Counted from the first letter of the stretch, positions 16,909-25,662 are shown. The stretch is DNA of 64,000 nucleotides from Fimousia sp045616445 (GCA_045616445.1 JAZLGR010000030.1:1-64000); one strand, 5' to 3'. The notes: a model not told the origin generated them from the sequence alone. Program-made: numbers and translations.

Positions 16909-18153
16909 CTATCCGTTGATGTAGCCTGTGATGGCTGCTTTTGTTACTGTTTCTGCGGAACCTAAGTACACCTTGGAACTTGGATGCCCTGCACGGCCCT
17001 TGAAGTTACGGGTACCTGTGGAGATGAGGACTTCATTCTCACCGATGACACCCTGACAGGAGCCCCAGCATACGGAACAGTTGGCGTTCATGATCTGCGC
17101 GCCAGCTTCCATTAAGATATCCATGATTCCTTCTTCTAATGCTTCTAAATAAACGGCATTGGACGCTGGAGCCACGATGAAACGAACTTCATCAGAAACC
17201 TTCTTGCCCTTTAAGATGTTTGCTGCAACGCGGAGATCGTCGATACGGCCGTTGTTACAGGATCCTAAGAATGCCTGGTCGATCTTCACTTTTGGACATT
17301 CGGAAAGTGGAATCACGTCGTCTACGAAGTCTGGTCTTGCCACAACCGGCTCAATCTTGCTTAAGTCATAGTCATAAACTGCGGCAAATGTTGCATCTTC
17401 ATCGCTGACAAACATCTGATCTGGATTTGCCTTACGTCCATGTTCTTCACAGTAAGCAACTACCTTATCGTCTGGTTCCACAATACCGGATTTTGCACCT
17501 GCTTCTACACAGAGGTTACAAAGAACCATACGGTCATTGATGCTTAAATTGTGTGCGCCGTCTCCAGCGAATTCCATAACTTTGTAGTTGGCACCATTTG
17601 CCCCGATGTCACCGATAATAGTGAGGATTAAATCACGTGGATATACGCCTTCACGAAGCTTGCCATGTAAGTTGAAGCGGATGGTTTCTGGAACTAATAC
17701 CCAGGATTTGCCAGTTACGATGGCATATAAAAGGTCTGTACAGCCAACGCCTGTGCCGAATGCACCTAAAGCGCCGTAGGAACATGTATGAGAGTCAGCC
17801 CCAAAGATGATTTCACCAGGACAAACCCAGTCTTCTAACATGATCTGGTGGCATACACCCTGACCTTCGTATAATACGATGCCATGTTCTTTTGCGAAAT
17901 TACGCATCTTTTTGTGTGCTTCTGCTGTTTTAGGATTTTCAGCTGGCACGTTGTGGTCCATGATAAATACGATTTTGTCTTTATCTGCAATTCTTGGATT
18001 TTTTAATTTGTTATTGTACATATCAACAGTAAGATGAGTGGTACCGTCGTTGGACATCAGGCGGTCTAAGGTTACTGTCTGAATGTCGCCTGCTTTTACG
18101 CTTTCTGCGCCAGCGGCTCTCGCAATGATTTTTTCACCGATTGTCATTCCCAT
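16909..18153 (-). CDS. leuC: 3-isopropylmalate dehydratase large subunit family (copy 2)
   Basis: 414 residues. The MGMTIGEKIIARAAG start and ILKGKKV segments resemble clostridial LeuC. [4Fe-4S] ligands are the Cys in FLGSCNNGRIDDL and the pair in ANCSVCWGSCQG. The substrate loop is GADSHTCSYGALGAFGTG. In leucine synthesis it would convert 2-isopropylmalate to 3-isopropylmalate; a role in citramalate-based isoleucine synthesis is also possible. leuA and leuB are not in the window. AGGAGG box; 3 nt after its small-subunit gene. Confidence 0.87.
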   Translation of the reverse strand: MGMTIGEKIIARAAGAESVKAGDIQTVTLDRLMSNDGTTHLTVDMYNNKLKNPRIADKDKIVFIMDHNVPAENPKTAEAHKKMRNFAKEHGIVLYEGQGVCHQIMLEDWVCPGEIIFGADSHTCSYGALGAFGTGVGCTDLLYAIVTGKSWVLVPETIRFNLHGKLREGVYPRDLILTIIGDIGANGANYKVMEFAGDGAHNLSINDRMVLCNLCVEAGAKSGIVEPDDKVVAYCEEHGRKANPDQMFVSDEDATFAAVYDYDLSKIEPVVARPDFVDDVIPLSECPKVKIDQAFLGSCNNGRIDDLRVAANILKGKKVSDEVRFIVAPASNAVYLEALEEGIMDILMEAGAQIMNANCSVCWGSCQGVIGENEVLISTGTRNFKGRAGHPSSKVYLGSAETVTKAAITGYING

Positions 18154-18156
18154 AGC

Positions 18157-18633
18157 CTATTCCTCCTCACTGTTTAATGAATTGATCAGGCCGCCCTGAT
18201 CTAAGATTTTCTGCATCATGTCAGGAAGCTTGGTACATGCATAGTCTTTGTCGCCTGCATGAATCACGCCTGCTACTGTATCTAATTCGATTTCGTCGTC
18301 CTGTTCTACGCCGTCATATAAGTCTTTTACAACAATTACGAGTAATCCAACGTTAATCGCATTGCGGTAGAAGATTCTGGCAAATGATTTTGCGATGACA
18401 GCCTTGATTCCAAGGGCTTTTAATACACTTGGTGCCTGTTCACGGGAAGAGCCACAGCCAAAGTTTTCTGCTGCAACAATGATATCCCCTGGATTTGCTT
18501 TCTTTGCAAAATCAGGGTCTAAAGATTCGAATGTATATCCCTTCATCGCTTCAATATCTGGTAATAAAAGATACTGGGAAGCAATGATCTGATCTGTATC
18601 CACGTCGTTATGGAATTTCCATACTTTGCTCAT
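18157..18633 (-). CDS. leuD: 3-isopropylmalate dehydratase small subunit family (copy 2)
   Basis: 158 residues, LeuD swivel domain with FHNDVDTDQIIASQYLL at the N-terminus and AAENFGCGSSREQAPSVLKAL (about 55-75). First gene of the four-gene dehydratase operon, with an AGGAGG box. The 75-nt upstream gap to topB contains a TTGAA-n-TTCAA stem and an AT-rich TATATTAT stretch (18669-18695) that may be a promoter, so it need not be read from topB. Confidence 0.88.
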   Translation of the reverse strand: MSKVWKFHNDVDTDQIIASQYLLLPDIEAMKGYTFESLDPDFAKKANPGDIIVAAENFGCGSSREQAPSVLKALGIKAVIAKSFARIFYRNAINVGLLVIVVKDLYDGVEQDDEIELDTVAGVIHAGDKDYACTKLPDMMQKILDQGGLINSLNSEEE

Positions 18634-18708
18634 AAGAAGTCCTCCTAAATTGTTTACTAACTTTAAGCATAATATAAAATGGTTGAAAATTCAACTTGTA
18701 TTTGTATC

Positions 18709-20802
18709 CTATAATTTCAGATCCCGAAGCAGATCCGCAAATCCAGTATTCACCGGTTCCTTCGCTTCCTTCTGCTGTTTCTTCATATAGGCTCTTACGT
18801 CCTTCTTGCTCACACCACCGCCGGCTGCTGCCTTTCTTTCCTGGAACTTCGCCAGTTTTTCGCGGTAACCGCAGGAGCAGGTGAACATCTTGTCCTCACC
18901 CTTGCCGATCATCTCCATCTTCTTATGACACTGTGGGCAGCGGGCATTGGACATGACAGATATGGTTTCACGATAGCCGCATTCTCTGTCCTGGCAGACG
19001 AGCATGGTGCTCTTCTTGCCTTTTACTCTAAGGAGGCGTTTGCCGCACTCCGGACATTTCTTGTTGGTTAAATTATCGTGTCTAAACTGACCTTCGGAGC
19101 CTTTGACTTCGTTTACCAGGGAGATGGTGTAGTCGCGGATCTCGTTCATGAATACGCGGCGTGGAAGCTTGCCATCGGAGATGCGGTTAAGCTTCTTCTC
19201 CCACTGTGCCGTCAGCTCCGGCTTCTTAAGGTCCTCAGGAACCAGCTCTAAGAGCTGTTTTGCCTTTCCAGTAGTTCTGATTCCCTCGTCCTTCTTTTCT
19301 AATAAGAAGGTATTGAATAATTTATCAATGATATCAGCGCGGGTGGCAACCGTTCCAAGCCCCTTTTTCTCCATGGCAGTAAGCAGTGTGCTCTCGCTGT
19401 AGTAGGCTGGCGGTGTTGTCTTGCCCTGAGTGCGCTTGTAGGTTACGGTAAGCAGATCTCCCTCTTTGATCATCGGGAACTTCATCTGCGCTTCTTCTTC
19501 GTCATATACTGCCTTCCAGCCCATGGAAATCGGGCGCTTGAAGGATGCACGGAAATGCTCTCCTGCTGCAGTGGCAGTGATTTTTAATTCTTCATATTCA
19601 TAGGCCGGCATCAGTACCGCTAAGAAACGGGATACGACCAAATCGTAGATTTTTCGCTCGTCGGAGGATAAATCTGTAAGATGCACGGTCTGTTCTGTCG
19701 GAATGATCGCATGGTGATCGGTGACCCTGGCATTGTTGACGAATGCCTTGCTGGCCTTAATTTTCCCTCTTAAAATCCCTGCTGCAGCCTTCTTATATGG
19801 GCCGATTCCGCAGGAGCGCAGTCTTTCCGGCAGGGTTGGCACGATGTCATCGGTGAGATATCTGGAATCCGTTCTCGGATAGGTCAGAATCTTGTGATGC
19901 TCGTAAAGTCTTTGCATAATATTAAGTGTCTGTTTGGGTGAGTAATGGTATCGCTGGCTGGCATCTCGCTGCAATTCATTCAGATCGTAAAGCGCCGGCG
20001 CATAGGTCTTCTTCACTGATTTTGACACTTCTTTTACACGGAGCTGTTCACCCTTGGTTTTGCGTTCTAAGCCATCCATGTAGTCTTTGGCAAATACATT
20101 TGTCTGGTTCTTCGCATTGGCCCAGACGAAGCATACGCCGTCCTTCCAGGCCTCCAGGCCATAAAATGGCTTAGGCACAAAGCTTCTGATTTCGGCCTCC
20201 CTCGCTGCAATCAGGGAGAGAGTAGGCGTCTGCACGCGGCCCGCAGAAAGCTGGGCATTGTGCTTGCAGGTCAGCGCTCTGGTGGCATTCATCCCCACCA
20301 GCCAGTCTGCCTCCGCCCTTGACATGGCAGCCTCATAGAGGTGCTGGTATTCTCTGCCGTCGCGAAGATGTTCGAACCCCTCGCGAATGGCTTTATCGGT
20401 AACCGATGAGATCCAAAGTCTCTGAATCGGCTTTCTATTGTGATTATTTAGTAAAATGTATCTGGCAACCAGTTCCCCTTCACGGCCCGCATCGGTGGCA
20501 ATGATGATCTTGTCCACATCCTTGCGGTTCATCAAAGCTGTAACCGCCTTATATTGCTTGGCAGTTTTGGGAATGACCTTCACCTGCATCTTCTCAGGCA
20601 TCATCGGAAGGTCTTCCATCTTCCAGTTCTGGTATTTCTTGTCATAAGCCTCCGGCTCCTTAAGCTCCACTAAGTGACCCAATGCCCAGGTTACGATATA
20701 CTGACTGCCTTCGAGCCCTCCATTCACCGGCTTTTTACAGCCCAGCACCCTTGCGATGTCACGGCCAACGGATGGCTTTTCTGCTAACACTAACTGTTTC
20801 AT
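18709..20802 (-). CDS. topB: DNA topoisomerase III
   Basis: Type IA topoisomerase, 697 residues. It relaxes negative supercoils and decatenates DNA. The TOPRIM domain is residues 1-140 (LAEKPSVGRDIARVLG; DAGREGELVARYIL). The active-site Tyr is in ILTYPRTDSRYL (about 304-315). The C-terminus has zinc-binding Cys clusters (KCPECGKR, CQDRECGYRE, CPQCHKK, CSCGYRE) and a basic tail. Its ATG follows directly on the stop codon of the FKBP-like gene, so it is the last gene of a three-gene operon with two exported proteins, an odd pairing. Confidence 0.95.
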   Translation of the reverse strand: MKQLVLAEKPSVGRDIARVLGCKKPVNGGLEGSQYIVTWALGHLVELKEPEAYDKKYQNWKMEDLPMMPEKMQVKVIPKTAKQYKAVTALMNRKDVDKIIIATDAGREGELVARYILLNNHNRKPIQRLWISSVTDKAIREGFEHLRDGREYQHLYEAAMSRAEADWLVGMNATRALTCKHNAQLSAGRVQTPTLSLIAAREAEIRSFVPKPFYGLEAWKDGVCFVWANAKNQTNVFAKDYMDGLERKTKGEQLRVKEVSKSVKKTYAPALYDLNELQRDASQRYHYSPKQTLNIMQRLYEHHKILTYPRTDSRYLTDDIVPTLPERLRSCGIGPYKKAAAGILRGKIKASKAFVNNARVTDHHAIIPTEQTVHLTDLSSDERKIYDLVVSRFLAVLMPAYEYEELKITATAAGEHFRASFKRPISMGWKAVYDEEEAQMKFPMIKEGDLLTVTYKRTQGKTTPPAYYSESTLLTAMEKKGLGTVATRADIIDKLFNTFLLEKKDEGIRTTGKAKQLLELVPEDLKKPELTAQWEKKLNRISDGKLPRRVFMNEIRDYTISLVNEVKGSEGQFRHDNLTNKKCPECGKRLLRVKGKKSTMLVCQDRECGYRETISVMSNARCPQCHKKMEMIGKGEDKMFTCSCGYREKLAKFQERKAAAGGGVSKKDVRAYMKKQQKEAKEPVNTGFADLLRDLKL

Positions 20803-21765
20803 CTATTTCTCCAATCGTTCGATCAGTTTGGCATTCAAATGCATCAAAATTTCCTCGTCGGAATCACCCTGGATGCCCTCATGCTCTGCCAGAAGTTCCA
20901 CCAGCATAGTTTTCTTGGCAACCATCTCACAGTTGGACTGTCGAAGCTTCTGGAATGTCTCCCAATCCATATGCAGGTAATCGGCGATGTACTGATCCAA
21001 TGTGATATCCAATTCTTCTGCATATTGTTGATAGACAGCATCAAAATCCATGCATGCTTTTTCTAATTTTGGGGTATCGATTTCCTTGAATTCTGCCTTG
21101 TTGATGAGGGCTTTCCACATCTTGTTCGCATATTCTTCTTTCCACATCGCGCGCTTATTCTTTGTCGCCTTTTTTCTCACATCATCAAGATATTCGGAAG
21201 CATTGGCGAATTTACCCTTCTTCTTCACCGCTTTATCAGGCAGGGTGTCCTTCGTATAGTTTTCGCGGATCGCATAGATGGTCACCACGAATTTTACCTT
21301 GTGGCCTGCATATTCCTTATTTGGATAATTCTTCGGAAATTTCAGCTTCAGGATCACATTCTTGCCTGGCTGCTGGCCGATCAGACCGCTTTCGAATCCC
21401 TCAAGGAAGGATTCAGACCCAATTTCAAGGTCAAAGGCGTGGGAAGAGATATCTTCCTTGTGGGTTTTGTTGTCAAGATAGCCTTTGAAGGCCAGGCGAA
21501 CCACGTCTCCCGTCTGAATGTCACGATTTGTTATTTCATTATATAAATGGTCTTCATTTAATCGAATATCAAGGGCTGTCTCAAACTCCTCATCGGTGAG
21601 CGCTTCAAATGGTTCCATCTGGACATCCAGATGCTGATAGCCCTCTAACACGATCTGCTTGTTTTCTGCATGATCTGGAACATGATCCATATTTTTATAA
21701 TAGATACCGCCTGCGATGGCAAGGACTGCAACGATCAGCAGGATCCATACACTTTTTTTCTTCAT
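20803..21765 (-). CDS. Membrane-anchored FKBP/trigger-factor-like protein
   Basis: 320 residues. An N-terminal signal anchor (about 6-24) is followed by an extracytoplasmic domain. Residues about 75-175 form an FKBP-type peptidyl-prolyl isomerase (QTGDVVRLAFKGYLDNK...SESFLEGFESGLIGQQPGKNVILKLKFPKNYPN). The helical C-terminal part resembles the trigger factor C-domain. No lipobox Cys is seen, so it is probably a transmembrane anchor. The likely role is folding of exported proteins, perhaps the peptidase encoded upstream, whose stop codon overlaps its start by 1 nt. Confidence 0.85.
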   Translation of the reverse strand: MKKKSVWILLIVAVLAIAGGIYYKNMDHVPDHAENKQIVLEGYQHLDVQMEPFEALTDEEFETALDIRLNEDHLYNEITNRDIQTGDVVRLAFKGYLDNKTHKEDISSHAFDLEIGSESFLEGFESGLIGQQPGKNVILKLKFPKNYPNKEYAGHKVKFVVTIYAIRENYTKDTLPDKAVKKKGKFANASEYLDDVRKKATKNKRAMWKEEYANKMWKALINKAEFKEIDTPKLEKACMDFDAVYQQYAEELDITLDQYIADYLHMDWETFQKLRQSNCEMVAKKTMLVELLAEHEGIQGDSDEEILMHLNAKLIERLEK

Positions 21766-23231
21766 TATTGAATTTCCTCCGCTGATACATTGTTGAAATC
21801 TGATGGACTGCGATTTTCTGATTTATTTGTTTTCTCAGCTTTTTTTGCTTTCTTCGCTTTATCTGACTTGGTTTCTTCTGCTTCCTTTGGTTCTTTGATG
21901 GTTTTTCTGGAAAGCGGCATCAATGCTTTCATGTCAGCGCCAATCACTTCCCATGTAGAAATGCCGGTGAAATCCTCTTTGCGATGCTGCAGAATCTGAG
22001 CAAGTTTTCGCTGGCTGATGTTTTCATAATTGGTGTCCATGATGGTTGCATTGCCCTCATTATCCAGTTGTGTCAGATAGATAAAATCCTTCTGTCCGCA
22101 GAAGCTACGGTCTGTTAAAATCATCAGGGTCTTTCCTGCTTCCAGAGAAAGCTTGATGTTCTCTTCGGAAGCATTTTCCAAAATCTCGTAGGTGATGATG
22201 GTCTTCTTCTCTTTTTTCTTTTTCTTCTTTTTCTTCTTCGGTGGCTCTGGTCTTTCCACTACCCAGAATGGGCCGCCGCTGCTGGCATTCTTGGATTGGG
22301 CGAAGATATCACTTAAGGCATACTTGTAGTTGCTTCGGTTTCTGCTGGAAACATCTGCAACAGCCACCATGTCATTGTCATCAATATCAACGAGGACCAT
22401 GAAATGGCCGCTTCTTGTAAAGTGTCCCGGTCCCATCAGCGCAACTACAGGATTGCCCTTTCTAAGGGCTTCTCGAATCTTTGTGCTGTCTCTGCCGACA
22501 CCTTCACATTTGAGTCCGTATTCGGCTGAAAGTGTAGGAATTAAAGCATGTACGGAGCCCCGATAGGAATAATACCCATGAGCATAAGCCCAGGCTGCTG
22601 TGTCAACAGGAGTGACCCATTTGTCTGTTAATGATGAGATGACTACTGCCATTGAGGTTGGACCGCATCCAACTCTGCTGATCTGATAGCCATTGTCGTT
22701 CCATGCCGGGTCTGTCTGGTTGAAATAGATGAATCCGTTGATCATCTCCTTGTTCTGTTTCATCTCCAGTCTGTGGTCATGGTAGACAACCGGACGAACC
22801 TGGAGTGGTCTGCGAAGCTGCTGCTCACGTTTATCAAGATCGTCTTCCTCTGTTGGCTGAGGAATCAGTTTTTTATTTTCTATCTTCTGCTTATTCTTTG
22901 TTTCAGTGGTTGTCTGTGTTGTCACCGCAGTAGTTTCTTCCGTTGTTTGCGATGGCTTATTCTTCTCGGTAGTAGTCGTTGTTGTAGCTGGTTTTTCCTT
23001 CTCAGTTGTGGTGCTTGTGGTCGTTGGCATTGCCGTTGTGGTCACTTCAGCGGGTGCCTGAGTTGTTACTCCTGCAGTTGACTCTGTTGCCACTTCCTCC
23101 GTCTTCTCTGCCTGATTTTTCGCACTGACTGTCTTATACCCGCCAGTAAAGCCTGCGCTGCCAATGGTAAAACTCATTGCGGTAATGAGTGCCCCTGTTT
23201 TGAATACATTCTTTTTATTAATTCCAAACAT
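21765..23231 (-). CDS. Secreted C39-like papain-fold peptidase with Thr-rich stalk
   Basis: 488 residues from the ATG at 23231, which has an AAGGAGA box; the ATG at 23276 does not. An N-terminal hydrophobic segment (about 13-30) serves for export. A Thr/Lys-rich low-complexity stalk spans about 45-125. The peptidase_C39_2 domain (about 165-335) has the catalytic Cys in VGCGPTSMAV and the His in SGHFMVLVDI. A run of nine lysines follows. The final region (about 355-440) resembles the second half of the C39 domain but lacks the catalytic residues. Substrate unknown. First gene of the operon with the FKBP-like protein and topB. Confidence 0.85.
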   Translation of the reverse strand: MFGINKKNVFKTGALITAMSFTIGSAGFTGGYKTVSAKNQAEKTEEVATESTAGVTTQAPAEVTTTAMPTTTSTTTEKEKPATTTTTTEKNKPSQTTEETTAVTTQTTTETKNKQKIENKKLIPQPTEEDDLDKREQQLRRPLQVRPVVYHDHRLEMKQNKEMINGFIYFNQTDPAWNDNGYQISRVGCGPTSMAVVISSLTDKWVTPVDTAAWAYAHGYYSYRGSVHALIPTLSAEYGLKCEGVGRDSTKIREALRKGNPVVALMGPGHFTRSGHFMVLVDIDDNDMVAVADVSSRNRSNYKYALSDIFAQSKNASSGGPFWVVERPEPPKKKKKKKKKEKKTIITYEILENASEENIKLSLEAGKTLMILTDRSFCGQKDFIYLTQLDNEGNATIMDTNYENISQRKLAQILQHRKEDFTGISTWEVIGADMKALMPLSRKTIKEPKEAEETKSDKAKKAKKAEKTNKSENRSPSDFNNVSAEEIQ

Positions 23232-23290
23232 TGTTGGTATTGTCTCCTTATTCCATTTCTGTCTTATAGTTCCCAAAAATTCCTAAAATT

Positions 23291-23320
23291 AAAAAATCCG
23301 AGATTTTAACAAATCTCGGA
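23291..23320 (-). terminator. Terminator of tRNA operon 1
   Basis: Perfect 10-bp stem TCCGAGATTT/AAATCTCGGA with TAAC loop. The plus-strand A-run at 23291-23296 gives a U-tail on the minus strand. Confidence 0.9.
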
Positions 23321-23330
23321 AAATGAAAAA

Positions 23331-23411
23331 TGCGGATAACAGGAATCGAACCTGCACACCGAAGGTACTAGATCCTAAGTCTAGCGCGTCTGCCAGTTCC
23401 GCCATATCCGC
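23331..23411 (-). tRNA. tRNA-Leu (UAG)
   Basis: Cloverleaf with 7-bp acceptor stem GCGGATA/TATCCGC, anticodon loop CTTAGGA (anticodon UAG, reads CUA), and a long variable arm as expected for tRNA-Leu. Discriminator A. CCA is not encoded. Last tRNA of operon 1. Confidence 0.95.
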
Positions 23412-23466
23412 ATATATGCCGCCAAATCTTCTGTATCAGATACAGTTTGTTTTTTGGCATAAAAAA

Positions 23467-23539
23467 TGAGCGTGCGGGGGATCGAACCCCGGACAACTTG
23501 ATTAAAAGTCAAGTGCTCTACCGACTGAGCTACACACCC
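23467..23539 (-). tRNA. tRNA-Lys (UUU)
   Basis: Acceptor GGGTGTG pairs with CACGCTC (two G-U pairs). Anticodon loop CTTTTAA gives UUU. Discriminator A; no CCA encoded. The mature sequence is identical to the copy at 25701. Confidence 0.95.
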
Positions 23540-23546
23540 ATGCGAA

Positions 23547-23621
<75 letters not shown>

Positions 23622-23645
23622 ATATATATAATTGTAATTATATAA

Positions 23646-23716
23646 AGCGGGTGATGGGAATCGAACCCACGTGTCCAGCTTGGAAGGCTGGTGTTCTACC
23701 ATTGAACTACACCCGC
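23646..23716 (-). tRNA. tRNA-Gly (UCC)
   Basis: 71 nt. Acceptor GCGGGTG/CACCCGC, anticodon loop CTTCCAA gives UCC. Discriminator U. Identical to the copy at 26001. Confidence 0.95.
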
Positions 23717-23725
23717 AAAAAAATA

Positions 23726-23800
23726 TCGGGGTGACAGGATTCGAACCTGCGGCCTCTTGATCCCAAATCAAGCGCTCTAGCCAAGCTGAGCCACACCCCG
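23726..23800 (-). tRNA. tRNA-Pro (UGG)
   Basis: Acceptor CGGGGTG/CACCCCG, anticodon loop TTTGGGA gives UGG. Discriminator A. First tRNA of operon 1. Identical to the copy at 26092. Confidence 0.95.
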
Positions 23801-23833
23801 GTATTGCTAGTGCGTTTTCTCAACGCAAGATAT

Positions 23834-23862
23834 ATATTATCATCCATACATATAAATGTCAA
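23834..23862 (-). promoter_or_regulatory. tRNA operon 1 promoter
   Basis: On the minus strand: -35 TTGACA (23857-23862), 17-nt spacer, -10 TAATAT (23834-23839). A small leader hairpin (GCGTT-n-AACGC, 23812-23826) precedes tRNA-Pro. The -10 region and leader are nearly the same as at operon 2. Confidence 0.85.
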
Positions 23863-23943
23863 CAGCCTTTTTCACTTTTTTGAAGGATTTTTGGATTCTT
23901 CTTTAGGATTCTTCTTATTTAGAAAGAGAATGGTTAGAAATAG

Positions 23944-23995
23944 AAAAAGAAAGCAGCGCCTATAGAATAAACAAACACAGGCACTGCTCCTTTTT
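23944..23995. terminator. aroE terminator
   Basis: AGCAG-c-GCC (23952-23960) pairs with GGC-a-CTGCT (23980-23988). T-rich tracts lie on both sides, giving U-tails in either direction. It lies beyond the aroE stop on the minus strand. Confidence 0.7.
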
Positions 23996-24038
23996 ACTTT
24001 TGGTTATTTATATTATTTAAGAAAAAATTATGTCCTTT

Positions 24039-24974
24039 TTAGTAAGGTACGTTGGATGCTACTGGTTCTAATTTTTCCCATCCTTCTTCATCTCTCTTAG
24101 CGAGGAATGCTTTTAATTCCTGAGCTGGCATATCATAACCTGTGTAAAGCTTGAATGCACCTGCGCCCTGCCATAATAACATGCCCTTGCCGCCAATAAC
24201 ATTTTCTTCTTTACAACCATTTGCCAAAGCGTCTTCCATTAACTTGGTTACCAATGGATTGTAGATTACATCGTATACAACTAAGTTTTCGTTGAATACG
24301 GACATATCTGTTACTAAGCTGATGCCGTCCTGTGCAGGAGCCATACCTACTGATGTACCGTTGATCAGGATGTCTGCATTTCTGATTGCATCGTGCATGA
24401 TATCTGTTTCAGATAATGGATGGAATTTTAATTCGCAAGCAACGCCGTCTTCCTTCATCTTTGCACCGATGTTGATGACTTTATCTAAACCTTCTTTACC
24501 ACGGTTGAATACTGTTACGGATTTTGCGCCGTCAAGTGCACACTGTACCATGATTGCAGTTGCTGCACCACCAGCACCTAAAAGCACGATGTCTTTATCT
24601 ACGATGGATACGTCATGATCCTTTAAGTCAAGGACTACACCCATACCGTCTGTGATGTGACCAGTTAATACACCATCATCATTTACGATTGTGTTAACAG
24701 CTCCGATAAACTTAGCTGCAGGTGAAAGTTTATCCATGTTACGACATACTTCCATCTTGCATGGCATTGTAACATTGGCACCTCGCATGTTTAATCTTCT
24801 CATTGCTGCTAATGTGTCCTTCACCTGAGATTCGTCTGTTTCGAAAGCTAAGTATGCACAGTCAATTCCATAATGGTTAAAGCAGTAATTGTACATGATT
24901 GGGGAACCGGAATGTCCGATTGGTGTGCCAATAACGCCTAATAATCTTGTTACGCCTGAAATTCTTGTGTCCAT
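24039..24974 (-). CDS. aroE: Shikimate dehydrogenase
   Basis: Reduces 3-dehydroshikimate to shikimate with NADPH in aromatic amino acid synthesis. 311 residues. Shikimate-binding GTPIGHSGSPIMYN at the N-terminus; the catalytic Lys is in GANVTMPCKMEV (about residue 72), and the Asp in GHITDGMGV. NADP-binding loop GAGGAATA. The Cys before the catalytic Lys replaces the more usual His. The C-terminal ~20 residues exceed the E. coli enzyme. Monocistronic under a strong promoter, with an unusual CAAACA-rich 5' UTR. It lies between the two tRNA operons. Confidence 0.93.
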   Translation of the reverse strand: MDTRISGVTRLLGVIGTPIGHSGSPIMYNYCFNHYGIDCAYLAFETDESQVKDTLAAMRRLNMRGANVTMPCKMEVCRNMDKLSPAAKFIGAVNTIVNDDGVLTGHITDGMGVVLDLKDHDVSIVDKDIVLLGAGGAATAIMVQCALDGAKSVTVFNRGKEGLDKVINIGAKMKEDGVACELKFHPLSETDIMHDAIRNADILINGTSVGMAPAQDGISLVTDMSVFNENLVVYDVIYNPLVTKLMEDALANGCKEENVIGGKGMLLWQGAGAFKLYTGYDMPAQELKAFLAKRDEEGWEKLEPVASNVPY

Positions 24975-24979
24975 AGTTT

Positions 24980-25128
24980 TTTCCTCCGAAATGTTTGTTT
25001 GTGTTTGTTTGTTGTGTTTGTTTACTCTGTTACATGTTACTCTTTTCTTTTAGTTTGCTTTCGTGCTTTAGTGTTCTAAAGCGCTCCGCCTTGATTGATA
25101 CTTTATCACGTTAAAGCGTTGATGTCAA
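24980..25128 (-). promoter_or_regulatory. aroE promoter and CAAACA-repeat leader
   Basis: -35 TTGACA (25123-25128), 17-nt spacer, -10 TAAAGT (25100-25105). The ~120-nt leader contains repeated CTTTAG/CTAAAG words (25066-25084). Near the start codon is a 45-nt stretch of CAAACAAACA-type repeats (24985-25025), a purine/C-rich unstructured tract immediately upstream of the GGAGG box. No T-box features were seen. Confidence 0.7.
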
Positions 25129-25176
25129 CAGGTATTTGGGATTTTTTTAATTATTTTTTTGATGGTTTATTAATGT

Positions 25177-25632
25177 GGGAAATGAGTGATTCGTGGAGGA
25201 GGGAATAGGACGTTGGGATGGGGAATTCAAGAATCATAGAAATCCATTCCCTCTATTTGGGAAAATTAGTGTCTACAGGGATGGGAAATAGCCAAAACCC
25301 TGAAAGCCCATCACCGTGGACACAGGTTTCCACCCTCTCTGGGGAATGGAAATCACGAAAAATGCTATTTCCCATCATAGTAGACACGCTTTTCACTCCT
25401 GTCAGGGGAATGGTATTGGCAAAAATGAGGATTTCCCATCACTTGCAACAGTGAAATCGAGCTTGAGTAGGGAAGGGCTTTCACGATTTTTACAATTTCC
25501 ATTCCCCATTTCATGTATTCCACGATTTTTCAGTGGTGGGAAAGCAAGAATATTCGTATTCCCACTCCCCGCGCCAGCGTTTCTGCGATTTTCAGGGGAT
25601 GGGAAAGCAAGAGTATTCATATTTCCACTTCC
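25177..25632. repeat. Array B: paralogue of array A, ~64-bp period
   Basis: G-run words start at 25215, 25278, 25341, 25405, 25470, 25533 and 25595, spacings 62-65, each paired with TTTCCCATC- or TTCCATTCCC-type words about 30 nt later. Units 25278 to 25533 correspond one for one to array A units 14715 to 14970, with high identity including spacers. Array B has an extra unit at the right end and lacks array A's leftmost one. It fills the gap between the aroE promoter and the end of tRNA operon 2. Confidence 0.85.
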
Positions 25633-25662
25633 CTCCATCGACGGCAAGCTCAGCAGATACAA

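Noticed and set aside
24980..25105. T-box leader for aroE
   Set aside because: No T-box sequence, specifier loop or antiterminator was found; the leader is unstructured CAAACA repeats.
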